From the NCBI GenBank assembly GCA_018287875.1, contig JAGVVL010000022.1, forward strand, positions 2,542,001 to 2,606,000: a DNA stretch of 64,000 bases, read 5' to 3'. The position numbers were made by a program, and so were the translations under genes. Under the pieces are notes generated by a model. The model had not been told where the DNA came from and searched no databases. It was given only the letters and a program-made list of their open reading frames with translations. This document shows positions 10,787 to 21,054 of this stretch, in pieces (position 1 is the first letter of the stretch; each line of letters opens with the position of its first letter). The stretch comes from Nigrospora sphaerica (Eukaryota > Ascomycota > Sordariomycetes > Amphisphaeriales > Apiosporaceae).

Positions 10787-11445
10787 GGCGTTGGTTGTAT
10801 GGGCGATCACGCTCGCGGAGAGGCTGCTGGCGCGTATACTGGGGGTTTCCTAGGACACCGGGTAGGCGTTGAGGGTGCTAAACAACAGGGTCGGGCGGCC
10901 GAGGATACCGGGCGGCGATTGTATCTTTGGGATGTGCTTTGGACCTACATACATTATGTACGCACAACCTACATATGTTGCAATCTTCGGCAAAGAGAGG
11001 ACCAAATCAAGCTTCTACCTCTTAAGCCGGCAATCGGTAGGATGTAGTTACTCTCTACTGAGTGACTTACCAATCTTATGTGCCGCCACCTCGTACTTGC
11101 ATAATTCTGGCTGGCGGGGCTTTATGTATCATTGCAACGCAATGCCAGTCCCCAAAGCAATCCATTAGTCTTGCATCCGTTTATTGGGGTGCAGTTCGTA
11201 GCCTGCCTCGCTGCCACCAGCCCTCCCTCCAGCTCCAATCGCATCCCATTAGATTTCCGTCTTTGACTCTCGCCCGTCCCATTTCCCATCTACCCATCCT
11301 TCAACTTTACTCACCCCAACTCTGGGCCCAATCTCACACAACACCAGGTTTCCAATCCCCCTCTTGCTCTTCACGCCGAATCGACCAAGCGACCAAGCAA
11401 CTCCTACCTGTGCGCCACCGCTTCCCTACGCCTCGGTTGCCCCTC
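10787..11445. promoter_or_regulatory. Divergent promoter region, MED6 / MMTAG2-like
   Basis: A 659-bp head-to-head spacer. The half next to the MMTAG2-like gene is pyrimidine-rich on the plus strand (about 11200-11420), as expected of a fungal 5' UTR. No other gene is supported. Confidence 0.5.
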
Positions 11446-12228
11446 ATGGATCTCGTATCGAGTATCCGCAAGTCCGGCTCCCGTGGCGGAGTCAACTTCA
11501 GCTGGGATGAAGTCGCCGGATCATCACACCGCGAGAACTACCTCGGCCATAGTCTGATGGCACCGGTGGGCCGCTGGCAGAAAGGCAAAGACTTGTCGTG
11601 GTACGCCAAGGCCGATGGGTCAGGTGCGCCGACAGACGAGACCGACGAGGAGAGAGCGGCGAGGGAGCGCCACGAGGAAATCAAGAGGATCAAAGAGGCC
11701 GAGGAGGACGCCCTGGCCAAAGCCCTCGGCCTGCCGCCTCCCCTGAGGACACAGTCTGGTGCCAACTCGGTAGAAGTAGGCAAGCCGCGCATGGGGCCAA
11801 AGCAAGATGAGAGTAAGAAGCCCGACGACGCAGATGGCAAACCACCGCGCTGGCATCGCGATGATGCGGAGAGGCGGCACCGGAGGAGCCACAGAAGTCG
11901 CAGTCGTAGTAGAGACAGAAGACGTCACAGACCCCCCCACAGGGGAGGGGAGCGCGAAGGGCGTCACCGTAGGCGCTCGCGAGACCAAAGCCCTCGTCGC
12001 GAATCGGAACCGCACCATCGCCGCCGCGACGAGAGATTGCCAGATAGGCGCGAAAGGACCCACGATGCCGACCGGAAAGAGGCCAGGCCCAGGAGGGATC
12101 ACCGGCACAGGAGCTCTCGCAGTCCGGCGGCGGAGAGTCGGCGCGAGGAGGGCAGAAGGCGTCGCAGCTCTCAGAGCCCACCGCCACGGCGGCGAAGCAG
12201 AAGCCCCAGTCATAGAGAGCGCCCATAG
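11446..12228 (+). CDS. MMTAG2-type (kinase-phosphorylation domain) SR-rich protein
   Basis: An intronless 260-residue protein. Residues 1-85 match the MMtag domain seen in human C1orf35/MMTAG2: an SGSRGGVNFSWDEV block, ENYLGHSLMAPVGRW, KGKDLSWYAK, and a charged helix ending in EEDALAKALGLPPP. The remainder is a long Arg/Ser/His-rich tail with RS dipeptides and SP sites, resembling splicing-associated SR proteins. The molecular function of the family is unknown; a nuclear, RNA-associated role is inferred from the RS tail. The start is the first ATG that gives the conserved N terminus; the frame is open upstream, but that part is pyrimidine-rich and lacks family similarity. Confidence 0.85.
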   Translation: MDLVSSIRKSGSRGGVNFSWDEVAGSSHRENYLGHSLMAPVGRWQKGKDLSWYAKADGSGAPTDETDEERAARERHEEIKRIKEAEEDALAKALGLPPPLRTQSGANSVEVGKPRMGPKQDESKKPDDADGKPPRWHRDDAERRHRRSHRSRSRSRDRRRHRPPHRGGEREGRHRRRSRDQSPRRESEPHHRRRDERLPDRRERTHDADRKEARPRRDHRHRSSRSPAAESRREEGRRRRSSQSPPPRRRSRSPSHRERP

Positions 12229-13687
12229 CCATCGCCGAGCCCAGCCTACCACCAGTCGATGCTATGGCCTCGTACAACAGGCACGAGATGCATTTCTGTA
12301 GTTATTATCACATACCGGCCTTATGCATTCCACCTTTGGTACCCGTCTTGCACCCATTGACGGCAAAACTGCCATGTAGAACACGTGAGCATAGTACTGC
12401 ATAGGCTCGTGTCTCTCACGGCCATGGGCATCAAACGACACGGCCCGTCCGAATGTCGTTATCCGCTCGGACTGAACCACGTGCAGAGTCACAAATACGC
12501 ATGCATCTGAAGCATCGATTGCAGGAACCTGCGATGGCGAACGCATAGCAGCTGGTGCACACTCCGTACATGTACATGTTATGTACATGTAAGCAGGGAC
12601 GGCGGGTCAGGTGCTGAACATTTCACATGGTGGCGGGGCCGGGGGTCCAAGGCGGCAGACAGCCCGTGACGTGGGCATGGGCCCATGCCACATTGATGGA
12701 TGCCATTCCTTTTCCGTGTGGCAAGCCTCCCAGCGATCCCCATCCCCTATGAGCATCCATACATAGTACGGGCAGGTTGTTCTCATCAGGGGCGGCCAGA
12801 GTAAGGTTTCCCGGAGGGATTCCCCCGCATTCAGACTGAAGTGATCGGCGTACAAATCCATCGTGCATCGGTAACGCATGTACCTACAACTTACCTGCCC
12901 TCAGCGGTATCCCATAGATCTATAGACCTATGGACGTATGGGGTTGGAGGCGACCAAGACCTGGTGGGGACATCCCTGCTGTACTATACTTCAAATAAAG
13001 GTTAGGTAGCCGTTCCCGCAGCAGGCAGGTACCGAATGTACCTTACAACGGCATACATACATAAGGTAGTTAAGATGTACGTGCTGCGCAACTTTGGTAC
13101 AGGCTGCATGCGCAACGCGCATCCATCCGGGGCAGCATCGTAGTGCGAGCATCCATTCCTACTACATCATTATCCACTGCCCCGACAGTCTTTCAGGGTG
13201 CGTCTCGGTCCGCGGCGACATCTTCAACGTTGCATAGCGTCTGGTCACGCTCGGTCCGAAAGACGGCCAGCCTTCATTTCACCCGCAGTCGCCACCGCCT
13301 GCCGGCCTTTGTTTCCATCTCAGGTCTGTCCTCATGGTATATTCCGTCCTGGACTGACCGGTGTTTACCGCACCTCTCTTGGTACATCTTTCAGGCAACC
13401 CTCAGCCGCCCCCGGCCTACCGAGATCTAGATTTGCTCCTCACCCTCGCGCCCGCACCCGCGACTCGTCTCTCTACTTGCATCACTGCTTGTCTTGGGTC
13501 TTTGGCAGGGTATTCGTCTTAGCCCAGCTGAACGCATCCCATCTGCCCATCATCAGAACCCATCTGGAATCTCCGTCCCATCCCTTTCCCCCACCAACCA
13601 ACCCACACCCCCGAACGCCCGACCCCCGATACCCCCGTACCCACATCTCTCCGGCACGACGACTCGATCTCCGGTCTCGCGGCGAGT
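12229..13687. other. Gene-free interval before the sacsin-like gene
   Basis: About 1.46 kb. The middle (about 12880-13090) is AT-richer with many GTAC, TACCTA and ATACATAC motifs. The last 500 bp are strongly pyrimidine-rich on the plus strand, like the promoter and 5' UTR of the downstream gene. Open frames here show no domain. Confidence 0.5.
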
Positions 13688-16600
13688 ATGGATTACGGCA
13701 AGCTCCGGGCTGCTGCCCTCAGCCACGGCGAAGATGAGGAGGCCGTCACCGTCGACACCAGGGCCCTGATAGACAAGGTCCTTGCCAGATACTCCGGCGA
13801 GTGGACCACGCTTCGCGAGCTCATCCAGAACGCCGCAGACGCCCAGGCAAGCACAGTCAAAATCAAGTGGGAGTCGCATCCTTCCACATCTGTCCCGCTG
13901 CCGTCGACAGCAGACCGCTCTGAACTGCTGAAGCACGTAATACAGCATCACACGTTGCGACGGCTGGTCGTGTCCAACGATGGACAGCCCTTCACCAAGA
14001 CGGACTGGGGCCGACTCAAGAGGATCGCCGAGGGAAACCCCGACGAGACCAAGATCGGTGCCTTCGGTGTCGGCTTCTACAGCGTGTTCGCAGACTGCGA
14101 GGAGCCCTTTGTTAGTTCCGGCAGCGAGGCCATCGCCTTCTACTGGAAGGGGAACGCTCTTTTTACTAGAAAGTTGGTCCTCTCCGAGGAGCAGAGCAGC
14201 CGCGACACGGCCTTTGTGCTGGATTACAGAAACACCACCACGCCCATGCCCAACCTGTTGTCCGTCAGTCAGTTTCTCGCCACGAGCTTGACTTTCGTGG
14301 CTCTCCAGAGGATAGAGTTTTGGATCGATGATTATCAAGTGCTTTCTTTGCAGAAGAAAACGAGCCCGAGCGCCAGCTTGACCCTATCGCGGGATATCGA
14401 TACATCCACCAAGGATCGTCTGATGAAGATCCAACAGGTCGACCGTGCCAGCGCGCAAATCGACGCATCGTTCATGAGTGCCATAGGCTGGAAGCCGCAG
14501 GCGGCTGCCACAAAGACCAGCGACACCTACGGCATAGCCTCAGAAGCGCCCTCGCTCAGAAGCTTCTTCTCCAGGCTGACGGCCGGCACGGCCGCCTCGT
14601 CCAAGGCGGCCAAGGCGGCAAAGGAGGAAAAGGCGGCCCAGGAGGCCATTTCAGAAAATATCACCGCTCTTTCGACCTCCACCATATTCTTAAGAGTCAC
14701 TACGGCCGCCATAAAGACATCCGTTACTGCTGGCTTTTCCGCTGAGCTTGAGCGCGCCACCAAGAAACCGCCGCCCAAGGTGGCCAAGCTTGCCATTCTG
14801 ACGTCGTCCTATGATGAGGCCCAGGCCTCGGAAAGTGCCTCAGGTACGGGAGCGGTGTCAAAAGCAACTGACGTCTTTGCCTCGGTGTTACCGAGTAAGA
14901 AGCCGGGCGGTCGCATCTTCATCGGGTTCCCAACTACCCAGACCACAGGTGCAGGCATGCACATCTCAGCCCCCTCGGTTATACCCACTGTGGAACGCGA
15001 GGCCATCGACCTCAACGCACGCTGGGTACGGAGCTGGAACATTGAGATGCTGCGAGCTGCCGGCATCATGACTCGGCTTGCCTTTGCCCATGAAATGGAC
15101 CAACTGCAACAAAAGTTGCAGCACTCCCTGCCTTCTCCGGGTGGCAAAATTGGACCCGCCGAGGTGAACAAGCATATGCCTGAAGCTTTGCATATCCTAA
15201 ACTCGTTTACATTTGGCGACTCGACGCCCAGTGGTCAAGTCTCGCAGATTATTGAGGAGGCTTTCTGGACCTGCTACAAGAAGCCCTACATAGAGATCTA
15301 CAGCACCCGGGGCGTGCGGCCCACGACACAGGTCCGTATTGGATCCGAGGAACTCAGCAAGTTCGTCGGCGGTATTCCCGTGATACCAGCAGAGCTGAAG
15401 GATCTAGGGTTCGTCAGAAAAGTTACGGACTTCGATCTCATTTCCCATATCACGGTTGATGACGTGCGGCGGGAACTTTCCGAGTACCCCATGAACAAGA
15501 GTCAGCTCGTTGCCTTTATTCAGTGGGCTGCTAAGACGGCAGTCCGAGGCGACTTGGATCCCGCTGACAAGGACCGGCTATTCGACGCCGCTGTTGCCAC
15601 CCTCGCGGAGGAAGGCAGTGAGGAAGGCGGTATCATCCCGTTGGGCACTATCCGCAATTATTTGATTCCGAACAGAATTCCTGCCGGACTGCCGATCCCC
15701 CCGACGACGATTCCATTCGAATTTACGAGCAAATGCACGTCTAATGAGCTGCAAGCCTTGGGCTGGGATCCTCTGGAAATCGTTCCCTGGCTCAGGTTCC
15801 TCCTGGAGTCCGGCCCTCGCCGACCCGACAACCAGAACCTCACCAAGTCGGCGCCATTTGCCATTCATATCCTAGCCGTCTTGTCCAAAGGGTGGGACAA
15901 TATGAGCGTAGGCTCAAAATCTACGGTTGTGTCCTTGCTGCAGGCACACACGGTCATGCCGACCAAATTTGGTATGAAGAAGCCAGCCGAGTCCTTCTTC
16001 CCGTCGGTGAAGCTCTTTGACGATCTGCCCACGATCCAGGGTTGTTCGTCCTTGAAGGACAAGTTCCTCAACGCCATTGGTGTGCGAAAGACGGTGGATC
16101 TTGACACCATCTTCAAGCGGCTCCTGAACCCCCCCAAGGAGGAAGCTTCCGGACAGCCCCAGTGGAGCCATGTTGAGTTGATCAAATATCTTGCCTCTGT
16201 TCAGGCGGATATCCCCTCAGAGGATCTAAGAAAACTCAAGGAGTCACGAATTTGTCCGGCAGAGGAGGAGTCGGGCAAGCAAAATGGAGCATTATATAAA
16301 GTTTCCGAGTTGTTCGAACCCAAGGACACGCTTCGAGCCCTCGACGTCAAGTTGTTGCAGTGGCCGGGTGCTACTGCAGGCGGATATCGGTCGAGCTCGG
16401 CCGAAGGCCAGTTCTTGACCAAACTAGGTCTGCGGCCGTACCCCAGCGTCCCGGAGTTGGTGGAAATGATGTCCTCGCCAGATGTCAGTCTTCGAGCACA
16501 TGCCATGGACTACTACATCAGCTCCCACGTCAGTAACGGATACGGCTCGTTCGATATCAGCTCCAGTCCCAAAGCTTTCTTGCCCCTGGAGGGAGACTCG

Positions 16601-19009
16601 AAGCAGCTTGTGCCCCCGCAAGGTTGCTACACGAACGCAGCTGCCTCGATCATGGGCTTTAGGATTTTGAAAAGAGAGCTCTGGGCCCATGCCAATGTTC
16701 GTATTTATGATACGCCATACGTGTCCAGCCACTAACGAGAGCCATAGAAATTCGGCGTTGCCACCGATCCGCCCATCATGGAATGCGTCAAGCGACTGCT
16801 CAGAAGTCCACCGGCGAACCAGCAGGAAGCCATACCGCTTTTCCAGTACTTTGCATCGCGGCAGAACGATCTACCCGGAGGCCCAATCTTCAAACTTCGA
16901 GAGGCGCCTTTCGTTCCCGTGGTCCGGAAGCGAGGCTCATCCGCCACCCACTCCTCGGATAAGAAGAACGAAATCGTGACGCACATTAGTCCTCGCAATT
17001 GCTTCCTCGGAACTTCGACCAAATTTGGGGATATATTTGACTTTGTCGATTTTGGCCAGCAAGCGAATGCCTTCTTGTTCAGCTGTGGGGCGAAAAGCGA
17101 ACCTTCCAAGCTGGAGATCGCACACGAGGCAGCCAGCGAACCGGCTCGGTTGCTGAGCGTCTTCCAGAGCTCCGAAAAGTACCTCGACCTCCTCAGGACG
17201 CTGGCCGTGGATTTCACCACTTTGAAAAGAGACAAGGAACTTTGGAAAAAGATGAAGTCCTCGCCGTTCCTTCTGGGGTCCAAGGAAATCAGCGCACCGA
17301 AGGACAAACTCGTTGACGTGGAAGAGGAAGAGGGTCCGGTTAAGCATTACCAACTTGCCGCGCCAAATGAGATTATCATTCTGGACGACTACATTGGCTT
17401 CAGACTGTTCAAGGATCGCCTGCTTGTTGCGCCTGAAGAAGACCTGCTGGAGGATTTCTACAAGGCGCTCGGCTCCCGCAGCCTGTCAGAGTTGGTCTCC
17501 GAAGACTTGAAAATCGGACCGCAGTATGAGAAGCAAGACGGGGCCATGTGGCTGCGGAAACACGTCCTCGAGCGATCCAAGATCTTCCTCCACGAGTACG
17601 CCAAGTACAGCCGCGACCCCATCAAGCATGATGCCAAGTGGCTCGAAAAGAACCTCACGGTGGTCGTAGTTCGCTCAGTAGCCCTCCGCCGTACGCTCAA
17701 GGGCACAGGCCAGATGCACACCGAGGAGCGATCTGCTGCCAGCAGCAAGACGGCCGACGGCTGGGTCCTATACGTGGCTCAGAAGTCTTCCCGGCCTGAC
17801 ATGTACCAGGTGGGCCAGGCCATTTGCCAGCTCATTCTGAACCGACCGTCGCAACAGGCGTATACCTTTTTCGAGCCCTTCTTGAAGTTGGAACTATTGG
17901 ATTTGCGGTCGCGGGGGTACAACGTTGACCGAATCCTGCGGGCCAAGGCTGCCGAAGCCAGAATCGCCGAGGAGGAGAGGCGAAAGGCGCTCGAGGACGA
18001 ACAAGCACGTATCCGAGAGCGCGAGCGGCAGTTTCAGCAGAACCAGAGCCAGTCTAGCCAGGTCGCGGCTGCACCGGAGCGAGTGACAACGCCACCTCCG
18101 CGTCAGCGTATGCCTGGTGCCTTCGACCCCCCAGACTCGCCTCCTGAGTCGGCTCCGTCGCAGAATAGAAAGAGCCGAAGCTTGTTCTCGACCCTGTCGC
18201 GCAGGTTCGGCTTCGAGGATGCGAGCAGCGATAAGGACGAGCAGCTCGACAAGTTCCTCGAGCCCTCTCGGAACGGGCAGAATGGCGAGTCGTCCAAGGG
18301 CCCTGTGCAGCCCCCCAGGCCGAACCAGCATGACGGAGACAACGGCCACGTGACAAACCCAGCCATCATCCAACAGAACCTGCTCAACGCGGTCCAGGCG
18401 ACGCGGGGTCATAACTCGTCTTCGCTGTTTGCGCCGCCCACGACGACCGAGGTTAAGGAGCAAGCTAGCTATTGTGACAGTACTCCGTTAGCCAACCTCA
18501 ACTTTGCCGCCGAAGCGTCGAATGGAATGCGCTTCTTTGTGGCTAAGAACCTCTCGGTGGATCTCAGCTCGCTGCTTTCGGGGGTACACAGTCACATTAA
18601 CGCATTCGCCTGGCTACTGCGCGAGGTGGGCGGAGTGTACGCCATCCCGCCATCAGCCCTCCACATCTTCTACGATGAGTCGGGCGGCACCATCGCCTTC
18701 AACTCGTCGGGAAGCATCTTCTGTAACCTGCGCTTCTTCCTCCAGCTGCACTCATCGCAGTTCCATAACCCCAACACGAAGGCCGAGGCGGCTGTTTGGT
18801 GGTGGGTCGTCATCGCGCACGAGCTTGCGCACAACATCATCCAGCTGCACAACGCCGACCACAGCTACTATACCGAGAGCTTCATTCAGGAATACTTCCT
18901 TAAGATGGTGGTGAAGACTGGCGAGCTCGCGCGGGGTGGAGAGAGGGGGCAGCCTGTTCCGAGCGCTGCGGGCGATGCGAACGCCGGCGCCCCGCCCCCG
19001 TATAGTTGA
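13688..19009 (+). CDS. Sacsin-like GHKL-ATPase protein (DUF3684 type) with C-terminal HELAH motif
   Basis: Two exons (13688-16696, 16748-19009) give 1756 residues. The N terminus has the Hsp90/sacsin-type nucleotide-binding fold: LRELIQNAADAQ (N-box), the S-N-D-G-Q-P loop, and KIGAFGVGFYSVF (G-rich lid). The middle is the large fungal DUF3684 region. A coiled segment (about RAKAAEARIAEEERRKALEDE) and a disordered linker precede a compact C-terminal domain containing HELAHNIIQLH at residues 1694-1704. The 51-bp intron has a weak donor (GTTCGT) but a strong CACTAAC branch site 11 nt before its TAG acceptor and restores HANKFGVATDPP. Sacsin-like proteins are thought to act in protein quality control; the role of the fungal family is unknown. 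The HExxH box resembles zinc metalloproteases. Confidence 0.88.
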
Positions 19010-19300
19010 GGGATGGCGCAGCCTGGATCATCCGCGCCCAAATGCCGTGGAGTTGGGGCTGGCCGCCGTTGAGTGTCGTGGGTCTACAGAGGTAGACGGA
19101 GCGTAGCCGCTTAGTACGGAAGAAGGGTATCGGCACGAGAGCGTCTGTAGAGGCACGCATACAGGATTGAGCCTCCGCTCTTTATAGAGACAGCCCGGCG
19201 TTCCATAGATATACAGCGGCCTGTTTTGAGTAATGAAGATATGTTCGACATGTGCTACTGCAGTCCTGACCGCTCAATGGTGCCCAGTTCTACACGGCTG

Positions 19301-20902
19301 TCACTCGTCAGGGGTCCCATGCCCGTTGACAGACGTGTCCCCTGCTTTGGCCAAGCTAGCCGTCATCAAAGGACTATGCATCATCCGGTCCCAGTCATGC
19401 TGGCATTGGCACGTTAGTCTCTCCGTGTGTGTATGTGCGTGGGTGGGTCTCATTGGCCCCCCTCCCTCCGGGCTGGTTCGGAAAGGGGTAGAGAGAAAGT
19501 TGCTCACCATCATGTACGAGTTCGTCTCACTTAGACGAACCTCCTCGCCGGCACGGGTGCGCATCTCGTTCTCGTATTCGTCGATCAGCTCGCTTTGGGA
19601 CGTGGTGGCGGGCCGGCCGAGGAGCTTGACTATTCTCCCGGCATCTTCGAGGGCATGGTTGAGTCCCTGGCCGCGGTCTGATTCTGGTTTATCAGCAGAC
19701 GTGGGGCAATCGGGGGTGGAGAAGGGAGAGAAGGAGGGGTGCGGCGGGCGCACGTACGGTAGGTCATGGGGTGGGCAGCGTCGCCGACGAGGGTCACAAG
19801 GCCGGCGTGGTTGTCCCAGTGGTGCTCGGGCAGGCTGGGGTCCCAATTCGCGTTGGGGGTGTAGTAGACGGTCTCGAGGTCGTCGGGCATCCACTCGTAG
19901 GCGCTGCGGATGGGGTCGGCGTAGCACCGGCTCTTTTCCTTGGACTGGCGCAGGCGCTCGCGCGGTCCCATGACGGCGGCCTCGGCGTCCTGCTCGTCGA
20001 CGGGGGTCTGCCACGAGATGTAGAAGGAAAAGGTCCAGGTCTCGGGGCGGTCGGCGTCGGCGGCGTCGAGTGTCATCACCATGGCAAACATGCCGTCCGG
20101 GTGCACGACGGCGCTGACGACGGGGTGCAAGCGACGCAGGTACAGGGCCTGCTCGCGCGTGTAGCCGGAGCAGTTGATGAAGGTGGCGGCGAGCGGCAGG
20201 CGCTTCAGGGCGGCGCGCTCGGGGCCCAGCAGCAGGGAGCGCACGCGGCTGCGGCCGCCGTCGGCACCGAGCAGCAGGCGGCCGGTGACGGCGGTGCCGT
20301 CGGCAAAGTGCGCCGTCACGGCGGCGGGCTCGCCCGGGGCGGCGTAGGTGATGTCGACCAGCCTCTTGGCGTAGGTGACGTCGATGCCGTCGGCCATGAA
20401 GGCACGCAGGCGCGAGCGCAGGAGGCGGTAGAAGCGCGGGAAGGGCAGGCGGCGCACAATGTCGCCGGTGGCGCCGTGGACGACGGGCACCATGTCCATG
20501 GCGGGGGTCGGGCGATGGGGGTCCGTCTGCGTCTCAGCGATGCGCGCCCATTTCTCGGGGCCCAGCAGGTCGGCCAGGATGGACGAGGACCAGTGGCAAC
20601 CGATGGCCCAGTCCCGGGCCTTGCGCGGCGCGGCCGAGGGGTCCTGCTCAAAGACGCGGTAAGGGACGTTGGCCTGGCCACGGGTGTTAGCACACGGCAC
20701 GGGACGGCACGGGATACGAGGACGGCGGTGCCCCCCTTGCCTTTTTCAGTCCGTGGGCCATGGCCAGGCCACAACTGCCTGTCGGCCGAGGCCACGTCAG
20801 TCAAGTGCTCGCGCTCCGAGGGGGCCGGAGCGACTCACCGGCGCCGATGATGAGCACCGGCAGATCCTGAGGGGGTCGAGATGGTTCGGCGGCGGCGGCC
20901 AT
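19301..20902 (-). CDS. FAD-dependent monooxygenase (PHBH-type)
   Basis: Five exons (20902-20839, 20778-20741, 20673-19758, 19677-19508, 19399-19301) join into 428 residues. The N terminus carries the FAD dinucleotide fold LPVLIIGAGSCGLAMAHGLKKANVPYRVFEQ (written here as one conserved block split by two introns). LLLGADGGRSRVR is the DG motif, and GDAAHPMTYHRGQGLNHALEDA is the second FAD/ribityl motif; splice junctions restore both. Such enzymes hydroxylate aromatic or related substrates with NAD(P)H and O2, often in secondary metabolism or aromatic breakdown. Intron 2 (20740-20674) has GC-AG borders. The substrate is unknown. No transmembrane segment or signal peptide is seen. A 26-bp tandem repeat lies just upstream of the start. 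Confidence 0.9.
20674..20740 (-). other. GC-AG intron in the FAD monooxygenase
   Basis: The exon ends CTGAAAAAG and the intron begins GCAAGG and ends GGCCAG. Splicing here joins HGLKK to ANVPYRVFEQ exactly as in the family; no GT donor nearby keeps the frame as well. Confidence 0.8.
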
Positions 20903-20980
20903 GACGCCGAGAAAGTTGGGGGCGACGGTAACGAAGACGGAGACGGAGACGGGAGACGGTGGGCAAACCCGAGCACGGCA

Positions 20981-21054
20981 GTGCCTGGAGGGCTACGAGC
21001 ACGAAAGTGCCTGGAGGGCTACGAGCACGAAAGTGCCTGGAGGGCTACGAGCAA
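20981..21054. repeat. 26-bp tandem repeat, about 2.8 copies
   Basis: The unit GTGCCTGGAGGGCTACGAGC plus ACGAAA occurs at 20981, 21007 and 21033, with the third copy incomplete. Copies are identical over their shared length, so amplification is recent. It lies about 80 bp upstream of the FAD monooxygenase start codon. Confidence 0.95.

Noticed and set aside
9545..11047. 500-residue plus-strand open frame
   Set aside because: It is antisense to MED6, whose two exons have clear family identity. Its translation is Gly/Val/Arg-rich without domains.
16694..16747. 27-bp intron from GTGTCC or 47-bp intron from GTATTT in the sacsin-like gene
   Set aside because: The first is too short for splicing; the second puts the downstream exon out of frame. 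The 51-bp GTTCGT intron keeps the frame.
19771..20850. 359-residue plus-strand open frame
   Set aside because: Antisense to the FAD monooxygenase; open only because the coding strand is GC-rich at third positions.
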